Source: Chiua virens (taxonomy: Eukaryota; Basidiomycota; Agaricomycetes; Boletales; Boletaceae). From it: a DNA stretch of 64,000 nt. The position numbers were made by a program, and so were the translations under genes. Shown here one piece after another: positions 36,955 through 47,600 of this stretch (the stretch's first letter is position 1; each line of letters starts with the position of its first letter). The notes beneath the pieces were generated by a model, which saw only the letters and a list, made by a program, of their open reading frames with translations, ran no database searches and had not been told where the DNA came from. The stretch is from the NCBI GenBank assembly GCA_019787685.1, contig JAHNUO010000019.1:124001-188000 (forward strand). Reading direction: 5' to 3'.

Positions 36955-38085
36955 ATGTTCCAGACATACGCTATTCTCCTCGTCGGTACTTGCCTCCCCA
37001 TCGCTTCGGGCTCTGTATACCCCACACAGCCGACCCAAGCAACGATGTGGACGGCGGATCTACCCGAGCTGGTGAGCTGGATCGAAAACTGAAAGTACCC
37101 CACGCTGAGCGAGATGGGCGTCTTCGACGCGTCATTGTGGTGTGCGGACGTGAGTCGGTGTCAAGCATCAAGTAATGTGAGCTGATGATTATGTTTGATG
37201 ACGACGCGATAGACGTACCTGGCGCAACTTGCGTCGGGGGTGCATCCCATGGCAAAGACGCATTCGGTGACGGTGACGGTCCCAGCGGGGGTGGTAAGAC
37301 TCGGAGCGGGAGTGAAGTAGTAGGTGTCTCCGTTTCTCGTCTCTGATTTACGTGTAGTGCGTGGATGACGTGGCCTGTTTGGGCGAGGTTGCGGGTGGTG
37401 CCTTGGTCGCTGCCGGATCGCTGTTCTTTGAATTCCATTTAGCCTTGCGGGGTAGGGTGGACAACGCTGAGTCGATGTTCGTCCAAGTGGGCACGACGCG
37501 CGTGATGGATTTGTCGATTGGATCTCGTATCCCGACCGTCGAGATGTGGGATGGTGTTGGGGTGGCACGGGTGAGGGATGTTCGAGTCATTTGCCTTTTC
37601 TTGCTCCGATGCTGCCGCCTGCATACTCTGCCGCCCTCGCTGACTCTGCCCACAGCACGCTTCGGTTTACGACGAGCAAGCCGGTCGATACGGTAATCTA
37701 TTCGGCTGATTTCGTGATCGTGTCCGAGTCTGGGAATGCCACCGTGGGGTCGGTGACGAGTACGAACTCGAGTACTATGAGCGGGGCTGCGGGTACGGGG
37801 AGCAGTATCACGTTGGCGACGCAGAACGGGACCGAATCCGGATTTCGGACGGTAGTGACGACTCGGAGTACTGGGCCCTCATCGTCGTCTTCTTGGACGA
37901 CGAGTGTGACGACACCCTCGGGGACCCCACCGCCGTTGGGCAGCATACCAGTCCAGGGTGGTGCACAGGGAGAAGGTCAACGTGCGTCGAGCGCGGCACA
38001 GAGAGGCATGGACATGGAGAAGGCCAAGTTTCGGTTCGTGTTTGTGTTTTGGCCGGTGTTGATGGGGATTTCGATGGCATTGTGA
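36955..38085 (+). pseudogene. Kre9/Knh1-like GPI-anchored protein gene, copy 1, with premature stop
   Basis: Secreted cell-wall protein family: signal peptide MFQTYAILLVGTCLPIASG, an N-terminal VYPTQPTQATMW..PELVSWIEN domain, a beta-rich YLAQLASGVHPMAKTHSVTVTVPAG segment, the HLRF-like exon STLRFTTSKPVDTVIYSADFVIV, a Ser/Thr-rich linker, and a hydrophobic GPI signal FRFVFVFWPVLMGISMAL. The codon after IEN is TGA where the duplicate at 54353 has TGG, so this copy is truncated unless read through. The middle exon structure (37.3-37.6 kb) is unresolved. Confidence 0.65.
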
Positions 38086-38269
38086 CGGCCCGCAGCGTTT
38101 TTCTTTTTCGAGTTATAGTGTATGCAAGTTTTGTACGATGGCATTGGTTTGTAGTGTATGAATGTGTTTTTCTTTTCACCAACAACAGCTTGGCAGCACT
38201 TTTTCGAGGTTCCCATCGACAAACCACTTTCGTTCTACAATGAAACCATCTATCGGACTCAAAGGTCGA

Positions 38270-38560
38270 TGGTAAACCCGGTACTCACCTCCGCAGACTC
38301 TTGGATCTGTGCCGGATCGACCTGACTGCAGACGATCAATGCACCAGCGAGATCAGAAATCCAAGGATAGCATCCAAACGCACCTTTCTTCCCTTTCCAT
38401 CATAGATCTCTGGATTCTCCCTCGAGTTACAAATTTGCTTGAAAAGGGTCATCTTGCCAGCGTTGGCCCGGCCGATGACAAGGATTCGGAACCGTCCGAA
38501 TCTCTTTCTGATGCTCGTCAACCTGCATGGTAAGAATTGAAGCGGGTGGCTTGATGGATA
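38270..38560 (-). pseudogene. N-terminal fragment of a GTPase gene
   Basis: Carries the first exon of the GTPase family (IRKRFGRFRILVIG, then GRANAGKM) and the short second exon ending AQIQESAE. The Ser/Thr of the Walker A motif is Met, and everything after exon 2, including any microexon array, is missing. The neighbouring DNA switches to a chromodomain-gene fragment. Confidence 0.8.
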
Positions 38561-38929
38561 GGCATTAATCTGTTGAACGTTGAGCACAAGAGAACGATTC
38601 GAGTTGCTTCTGAGTCATCCCACAAATTTAAAATCGATAATGCGATCCGCAGACTCATGAACCGGCGAGGGGAGAGGTAAAGGTAAAGGTTATCCCTCTT
38701 TTTCACTGGAGCTCATTCTCCTGACCAACGGCACTTGCCGCGACGAAATGATACTCAAAGAAATAAATCAATATGATGCTCAGCATGACGATCGCACCTA
38801 CTAGTACATCAGGATCTTTCCAGTATTGAACCCGCTACTAAGTGATCGTTAGTGGCGGTAGAACCGATTCGACAATGGTAAGTGGAAGATGGCGGAAAAT
38901 GTCGGGTATTGAACGGACGCGGAAGGTGA

Positions 38930-39850
38930 GTTCTTTAACATCGCTGCGAAACGTGGGATGTTGAGAGCCGATGGAAACTACGAAAAGCAGACCAAATTAA
39001 CGGGAACACAGGAAAACATGGCTTGTGATCCCCTTGTGAACGGCCCTCAGTGTACCCACTGGTAGTTACCTTCTTCATACGATGCTCACAATTCCAGATA
39101 GAAAGACCAGATAGAAAAGCAGGGCGTGAAATTACACAGGACATCTGAGACACGACCACGGTGTTATTGAGTGACCAAATCACGAAAATGTTCTTGTACA
39201 TGTCTCTCAAGATCCTACTCGACGTCATAAAGAAGACTTTCGTACACGATCGTTGAACAGAACGCACCTCTTTGGCATCGAAGACGAATTGGCACTGGTC
39301 CCTCCACTGCGGACGCCACATGCACGGAAATAATGTTGGTTCGTCAAAGTTAGGGTCCGAGAGGTGAGGCGTCGGATCTGGCATAGTCTCCAAATTGCTT
39401 TGATCGGCACTGTCGATATCCTCGAGAATCAGTGGAACGGGCGCGGGTTGCGAGGTCCCCTGGCTGCCACTGCCGGCCCTCTTCACAAGTTTGAGAGCTC
39501 GGACCTAAAAGATTTCCTCTCCAAGTCGCTCTGGAGCAAGAGGATCTTGTGACACAAATCTTTTCGTTGGACGACGCTGCGTTGTTGCGCCCGGCCGAGT
39601 TTCCATGTCTCAGCTTCGAGGGATTTATTTTCCGCCGTTATATGGCCGCAAAGATCCACAAGCTCAGGAACTTGCGCAGCTCTCGTACGAAGTTCGTCGT
39701 TCGTTCGTCCGTCCCTTTCTTGTAGGACCTCCGTCAGCTCATTCCATCGGGCTACGTCAGCGTGCAAAGCCGCGAGACGACCCTTGATATCAGTGAGCAC
39801 ATATTGATCCAAATCGCTGAGTCGGAGAAAAGAGATACCTCGTAGAATGC
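38930..39850 (-). pseudogene. 3' copy of the chromodomain/coiled-coil/C2H2 gene
   Basis: Preserves the last coiled-coil exon (DLDQYVLTDIKGRLAALHADVARW, ENKSLEAETWKLGRAQQR) and the C-terminal CMWRPQWRDQCQFVFDAKE zinc-finger piece, with a frameshift near 39500 (a deletion before KRAGSGSQG). It is close in sequence to the intact gene at 56592-57235. Confidence 0.82.
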
Positions 39851-39854
39851 CTTG

Positions 39855-41080
39855 ATCGTTGATCGTGTTAGCGGATGTGAACAAGTACGATTCAGAGCAT
39901 GAAGGAGAGAGCGCAGGGCCGGAGAAAGAGGATGACCGTAGAGCAGCCACCTATGCTCCAGAGAGGGGTATGATGTTCGTAGTCTACGCCTGGCTCGGGG
40001 TTCGCGAGAGGACGATTCGGGTAGTCAAGTATCAACTCGTCGTCACTGCTCTCCCCCATCTCTGTTTCCAGAGTGTCGAACACGGCACGAAACATTTTCT
40101 TGCCCACGTGGGTGGTCATCAAAACCTATCCAAAATTCAGAAAATCGATCAATCAATCCGAGCGCATAGACAACACACTCTTCGTTCAGCCCCCATCCTC
40201 GAACTAAATTTAGTAGCGGTGATGCTTCGCCAACATCTACACGGCAATAAATTTCGGAGGGGCCATCAAGATCGCTGGACGTTCAAATATAATAGAGAAT
40301 CCCTCTGCACCGATAGCTTCGCTGTCTACCGGGGACAATGGCATCCCTAAACGAATCGCAACCTCCTGGCAACTAAGAGAGGTTGTCACTTCTTCGAGAT
40401 AAAGATCAGCCACGCTTTCAGAGGAACGAAAACAAAATGCTCACTAGTGGAGAACGCCTGAATAATACCATCGATCGTCACGCTGACCACTCTCCCGCCT
40501 TCGTCCGTGCCAGCAGAATCTCCTCGGACTTGACGTTCAACAAGGAAAGAGCTTCCCCGAGCCTTCTCTTCGGCGAGTCGGTCTAAACAAGGATAGTGAG
40601 AGTGTGTATCCAGATGTCGTGACGGACGACGCACCAAATTTGCCGGGATTGGGCGGGGCGGAGAGCTGGCCAGTTGATTAGATAGCGATAGAGCCATTTC
40701 TGTATCTTCGTGGCGTGGTTCTTGACTAGCCTGAACAATGACGCTGGCATGCTGAAGGTCTGTGGGTGTTCGAGACGGTCAAAGCCCGCCTCGCAACTAG
40801 GAGAGGTTGTCACTTCTTCGAGATAAAGATCAGCCACGCTTCCAAAGGAACGAAAACAACATGCTCACTAGTCGAGAATACCGTCGACCGTCACGCTGAC
40901 CACTCTCCCGCCTTCGTCCGTGCTACCAGCAAATCCCAGAAAACCAAGGCCTAGCTACTCCTGCATTGACGAGGATGCACGAAGAAAGAGCGACAGCACG
41001 AATACTATTGAAGTGACCGGTCAGTTGTTGAGCGCGACCAAGCCTGAGGAGAACATCCTAGAGTTGTCAGTGAGCGCTGT
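39855..41080 (-). pseudogene. Mosaic of F-box/WD40 and chromodomain gene fragments
   Basis: Short blocks alternate: F-box/WD40 gene sequence at 39.9-40.45 kb (GESSDDELILDYPNRPLANPEPGV), chromodomain-gene sequence at about 40.5-40.79 kb (identical over long stretches to 58.0-58.25 kb), then F-box/WD40 WD-repeat sequence again at 40.8-41.05 kb. The junctions suggest repeated unequal exchange. Nothing here is open. Confidence 0.75.
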
Positions 41081-41130
41081 ACTTACGCTTATGTAATCGG
41101 TACCGTACTCCAACAAGGTAGGGCCGCCGG

Positions 41131-44100
41131 CATCTTCGTCCGCTCCACAAAGCCCGGATCGAGTTCCAGTCTTTCTTCGAGTAGTCACCAACGGTTTGTA
41201 CAGCACATCTACATCTGCCAGCTCAATCTCACCGGTCAACCCCTCCTCCTTTTCTAGATCGATTTGGTGGTTCTTCATGGATGGTCCGGGTGTACCCAGA
41301 CCACTTCAATTCACTTTTTGTGCGTAAATGTTACATATTTTCTACCGCTAACATTTTATAAATTGTCAGCCTAGCTCGCTAATGTCTCTTTACTGGCTCG
41401 CCCTCGCGGCTCATCTGTCGATCACAACCCATCCGTCGCTTCTTCCTCTTCGCGTACTTTTACAACCTCTAACGCCGGCTCTCGAGCACATCGTCCTCCC
41501 ACCAGCTATTCTGAGCGCGTCCGAACACTTGCATCACAGTCTTCTCTCTCCAGCTTGGCATCCTCGTCAGCACACGTTGACACGCACCCGCGACCCCCAA
41601 TGCTGTACGACATGCTTTGCTCAGGAAACCCAGACGCAGTGGCTCCTTTGCGCAGGGGTCCCCTCATTTTTGCTGTCACAGCGGCACCACAACCCGCTGC
41701 TAAGGGTCCTCTGGCTTCACCACCCACGAGGCCCACGAACGTGCAGAATGCCTATCCTTCGCCGCCTGTCGAATACGCATCTCTCCAGCCCTCCTCTCCC
41801 CCGCGTCGCAGTGGCTTTGCCTCCTCCGCGCCACAAGGGTCGTTTCCTTCTGACCTGCGTTCGCGGGGTACTGTAACCACAGTCCCACGTTCTATTCCTC
41901 TAAGCTTCCGCCTTTGACTCGCAAGACGAGCAAGAACAATTTGTCCGCAGAGCATTCACCAACCATTGGACTCAGGGTCGATCCTGGATCTGAACATGCC
42001 TGACGCGTCTTGACAAAGGCACGCCCCACCACCCCTCAGAAACCGGTCGTGCCATCTTTTCAGAAGGTCATTCCCGAACCGGGTGATCCTTTACTCCTAG
42101 ATGATGACCCGTTCGCGAAAACCGAAGGTGTGAGGGTGCTGAGGCCCCAAGCGCGGCCATCTTCTAGAAGCGGTTCAACTTCTTCTGCAAGTCTACGTTT
42201 GAGCAAGGAAGATGGTTTTCGTAGCGAGGATGGACACGCCAAGTCCCCAAGTACTCCGCCGCCGCCGGCTCCTGGAACACCTTTTACTCCGGACGCACAC
42301 GCCTCTTCCGCTCCCGAAAAGTCCTACTCACACCGACGACCCCCGATGATTACAAGGCTGCTCGTCAACAACGTCGGGGTCTGTGGTTGGAAAAGGCTCC
42401 GCCACCAGTAGTTGCCGAGGTCGCAAAGCAATTATCCATGGAGCAGGAGAGCGAGCAGGTGGAAGAACCGCCTCGGGAACCGACACCCCCGCCAACATAT
42501 TTCCCGATCATGACATTCATGTCCAACACGAATCTTTTCCCACTGTTGCTGTCGTATGCGTCATACTCCGAGTAGCTGGCGCTCTACAGTACGAACAAAC
42601 AGGTTCCGGAATTGTTCCAAAGCAGAATTCTCCATGAGTTCGTTCTCGAACGATACCTCGGTACAGTCGGGTGTATGAAATGGGATTTTGAATGGGCTGA
42701 GTCACTTGAATTATCGTTGAAGGCAAGTTTGACATGTAATTCGCGCGCTCACATATAATGACATACTCATTAGGATCTGCATAACTACCTACGTGGCGTG
42801 GCCATGCCAGCATATCAAGATCCTCGTCTTGCTGCCGCATACCTGCAACCTAAAGGAGCGAAGCGGGATACTCCGGTGACGTCCGACACACCAGATATAC
42901 ATGCGCTGGCACTCGCAACGCGGGCTTACACGCGAGTGGTTCTCCATCTCCGTGCCCAAGCCCAGTCCGAGGCCAGGTACATCAAGACACTGCGTTCGGC
43001 CGAATCGAATCAGGTTCCGAATCCTTCGCGTCCAGGCACCTGTCAACCCAGCGTCTCCAGCCGAGCTCCGTCGCCCACTTCTTCTCATTCCCATTCTGGT
43101 AATCATTCACATCGAAAGAATGAACGGAACCCAAGTTTTTCATCAGCGGTCTCCGAATTCAAATCATCTCTCTATCGGCCCGGGCGCGCTCCGGTATTGA
43201 GAGTGTTCGTGCCTTCCCCTCAGGGAGATTGGTTATTTGATGCGGGTGTCGTGGAATGTGAGGCCGAATTGAAACGTTCCGGTATTCTGAAACTTCTCCG
43301 AGTGGGAGATGTTGTGTGGGACGTTGCTGTCGGGGATGAAGGGAACCTCGGCCGACTGATGTGGGACGGGAGCTATCTTGTGGTGCGTGTCATCTTGAAT
43401 TCGTATTATCGAACAGCCTCAGACGTATGAATGGCAGGATCTGGATTATAGATACTCCCGTGTGGGTGAAGTGTCGCCATACTTCCACAGCTTGGCGTTC
43501 TCTCCATCGTACTTCCATCGAGTCATTCGCATCGGTGGTTCTGCGACGCACAATCCCCATTGTAATCCCATCGTCTACCTTGACGTAAGTCCATGGGGGC
43601 GCGAGATTGCGGTCAATTTGCAGTTGTTGCAGGATCGGGCTCGAACGGAAACGTGCGTATTGAATCAACAGACGTTCGAAGCATACTCACACTCCTTCCA
43701 TAGACTTCATGGCACGTTGCACGATGTGGTTCGTTGGGTTCACCGGACCACGTTTACTATCCGCCCGCTTGTACCGCCCACACAATCGCAAACACACTCC
43801 TGATCGCGCACTGTTCGGGTTCCTATTCCCAACGTTGAAGGATTCTACATCGATCCCGGCTGGTATCAAAGTTGTCCTCGAGTCGGAAGGAACGCACGAA
43901 GGTCTGGCAGATCTTCAGGCGCGCTGCGGACCTGGGGTCTTCCCGCCCAGAGCGGAGTGGCTCGCCACCAAGATTCGGAATGAGAAGGAGAAGGACAACA
44001 GACGGGTGTGGCGGATCTTACAAGAAAAGAGGTACGTATTTCGTGCTGGGGTTACATGTGACGCCGGGGCTGATGCGCGCACAAACAGCCGTCCCGGGGA

Positions 44101-44143
44101 GATATGGCTCCGGGCTGTGCAAGTCAGCGAACGCGTAATGTGA
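41131..44143 (+). pseudogene. Copy of the 21.3-kb gene, disabled
   Basis: Only about 150 nt of exon 1 survive. Exons 2-6 are nearly identical to the parent but with breaks: a frame change after TVTTVPRSI (41.88 kb), TGA at about 42001 in place of an Arg codon, TAG at about 42573 in place of the Trp of SYSEWLALYS, a TGA near 43801, and loss of a few bases near 43865. It carries an extra 36-39 nt near 41.73-41.77 kb (TRPTNVQNAY) absent from the 22.7-kb copy, so the parent may have lost it. The GC-starting intron is conserved. Confidence 0.85.
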
Positions 44144-44620
44144 TTGTGAACGGTGGAATGGGTATCTCTTATCTGGACGGATGTGATCCCCGTGCCGTTT
44201 GATGCGCGGTTGATATTTCGGAACCTGGGGACTCTTATCTTTCATTTTCTTTCTTCATGTCGACGTATGCACGGTGCCTTGACTCTTGATGTTTTCCGTC
44301 CTCATCTCGCCGTATCCTAGAAAGAGAAAGGGGTGTAGTTTACTTGCACTTGTATTTGCCTTTCATTAGTGTTTTCATTCCTTCAGTAGGTTAGTTGGAT
44401 CACGACCAGTTAGCAGTATGCAAATATCATAGTTGACGCTGATTTTCTATGCACGCGATCAGACGCGTCGTAAATGTCATTGCGCATTGATTGAATGTGT
44501 CAAAAGAAATTCAACGATATACAATTCACATTTACAACCAGTTTCCATTCTACCGAAATATTGTACACTCATTGAAGATACCGAACTTTTCACACAGAGA
44601 TATTCATAGCTAAAATTTGT
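44144..44620. other. 3' flank, duplicate of 25139-25628
   Basis: Shared 3' flank of the disabled gene and of GTPase 2. Nothing else seen. Confidence 0.5.
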
Positions 44621-47600
44621 TTAATCAACATGTACAATTGCACAAAAGTGTGGCTCACATATGAGATTCTTTGAAATCAGATCCATGATTGCCACTGTCA
44701 TCCCCTCTTTATCTTTGGGATCATGTTGACGAGCTAGCAGAGTGACTGCTTGTTGAACTTTGGCACATGTGCCAGATGATTTGTACAATTTGGCAGCAGT
44801 TGCAACTGATTCTCGATGACCTTGCTGGTGGAGATGGAAGGAGTGCACCATAATGATGGCAGAATCTATACAGATATTGAAGGGGTGAGAATAGGATACT
44901 AAACAAGACTGACCAATGCCCAACAAAAGGGCTTTTTTCCATGGTTTCAAGGTCCATGGGAGCTGAATTATACAAAATAGTATGAGAAATGTTCTAGCAT
45001 GAAAATAGTGCACATACCATTGATTTTGAGGGAGTTGAGTGTGTTGTGGCACCATATGGAACTTGTCGCTGATGTAAAAAGATTGTGAGAATCAAAATTT
45101 GAATATAAAACACTTGATAAATAAATAAACCTGTGGAGAGTGTAGCAACTATATGAAATGACATTAATCATTGATTTGGTCAAAGTGAGACAGTACAACA
45201 AACCTCCTGCAAAATAAAAATGAAAATGAAGTAAAAAAAAACATGATTGGATTTCACCTGCTAGAAAATGGAGATGGAGCAGAAAGAGTATTCAATGATA
45301 TTGGATACAAGGCTTTAAAGATGTCTTACATCCTGAGGGATATTAGAGGGAACAAGATGGGTTCAATAAATTGTAACTGAGACTTACAAGCTATGAATGA
45401 GAGAACATGGATCAGAATCACTCTGAGAACCTCCAAGAACAGTCAGACCACTTACATCCTATGAATGAGAGAACATGGATCAGAATCACTCTGAGACCTC
45501 CAAGAACAGTCAGATCACTTACAAGCTATGAGTGAGAGAACATGGTGGGAGCAGACATGGACATGGATCAGAATCACTCTCAGACCTCCAAGAACAATCA
45601 GACCACTTACTTGCTATGAATGAGAGAGCATGATGGGAGCAGACATGGCCATGCATCAGAATCACTGTAAGACCTCCAAGAACAGTCAAACCACTTACTT
45701 CCTATGAATGAGAGAACATGGTGGGAGCAGACATGAACATGGATCAGAATCACTCTGAGACCTCCAAGAACAGTCAGACCACTTACATACTATGAATGAG
45801 AGAACATGGTGGGAGCAGACATGGACATGGATTAGAATCACTCTCAGACCTCCAAGAACAATCAGACCACTTACAGCCTGTGAATGAGACAACATGGTGG
45901 GAGCAGACATGGACATGGATCAGAATCACTCTGAGACCTCCAAGAACAGTCAGACCACTTACAGTCTGTGATTGAGAGAACATGGTGAGAGCAGACATGG
46001 ACATGGATCGGAATCACTCTGAGATCTCCAAGAGCAGTCAGACCACTTACAGCCTATGAATGAGAACATGGTGGGAGCAGACATGGCCATGGATCAGAAT
46101 CACTCTGAGACCTCCAAGAACAGTCAGACCACTTACTTGCTATGAATGAGAGAACATGGTGGGAGCAGACATGGCCATGCATCAGAACCACTCTGAGACC
46201 TCCAAGAACAGTCAGACCACTTACTTGCTATGAATGAGAGAACATGGTGGGAGCAGACATGGCCATGCATCAGAATTACTCTGAGACCTCCAAGAACAGT
46301 CAGACCACTTACAATCTATGAATGAGATGACATGGTGGGAGCAGACAGGACATGGATCAGAATCACTCTGAGACCTCCAAGAACAGTCAGATCACTTACT
46401 TGCTATGAATGAGAGAACATGATGGGAGCAGACATGAACATGGATTAGAATCACTCTGAGACCTCCAAGAACAGTCAGACCACTTACTTGCTATGAATGA
46501 GAGAACATGGTGGGAGCAGACATGAACATGGATCAGAATCACTCTGAGACCTCCAAGAACACTCAGACCACTCACAGCCTATGAATGAGAGAACATGGTA
46601 GGAGCAGACATGGACATGGATCAGAATCACTCTGAGACCTCCAGGAACAGTCAGACCACTTACAGCCTATGAATGAGAACATGGTGGGAGCAGACATGGC
46701 CATGGATCAGAATCACTCTGAGACCTCCAAGAACAGTCAGACCACTTACAAGCTATAAATGAGAGAACATGGTGGGAGCAGACATGGACATGAATCAGAG
46801 TCACTCTGAGACCTCCAAGAACAGTTAGACTACTTACTCGCTATGAATGAGAGAACATGGTGGGAGCAGACATGAACATGGATCAGAATCACTCTGAGAC
46901 CTCCAAGAACAGTCAGACCACTTACAGCCTATGAATGAGAGAACATGGTGGGAGCAGACATGGACATGGATCAGAATCACTCTCAGACCTCCAGGAACAG
47001 TCAGACCACTTACTCGCTATGAATGAGAACATGGTGGGAGCAGACATGGCCATGGATCAGAATCACTCTGAGACCTCCAAGAACAGTCAGACCACTTACA
47101 TCCTATGAATGAGACAACATGGTGGGAGCAGACATGGACATGGATCAGAATCACTCTCAGACCTCCAAGAACAGTCAGACTACTTACATCCTATGAATGA
47201 GAGAACATGGTGGGAGCAGACATGAACATGGATCAGAATCACTCTCAGACCTCCAAGAACAGTCAGATCACTTACTTGCTATGAATGAGAGAACATGATG
47301 GGAGCAGACATGAACATGGATCAGAATCACTCTCAGACCTCCAAGAACAGTCAGACCACTTACAGCCTATGAATGAGAGAACATGGTGGGAGCAGACATG
47401 GACATGGATCAGAATAACTGTGAGACCTCCAGGAACAGTCAGACCACTTACAGCCTATGAATGAGAGAACATGGTGGGAGCAGACATGGACATGGATCAG
47501 AATCACTCTGAGACCTCCAAGAACAGTCAGACCACTTACATCCTATGAATGAGAGAACATGGTGGGAGCAGACATGAACATAGATCAGAATCACTCTGAG

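Larger units (their letters stand above)
21930..41080. repeat. Segmental duplication, left copy
   Basis: This block is repeated in direct orientation at about 41131-58300. Corresponding points: 23791 with 42798, 29493 with 48097, 32919 with 51410, 36850 with 54290, 38309 with 55738, 39605 with 57028; the offset falls from about 19.0 to 17.4 kb through deletions in the right copy. The left boundary lies inside exon 1 of the 21.3-kb gene. Confidence 0.88.

Noticed and set aside
45695..46004. Short minus-strand open frames running through two or three array units
   Set aside because: They read intron sequence, occur only where unit lengths allow, and end at stops within the repeat; they are by-products of the repeat.
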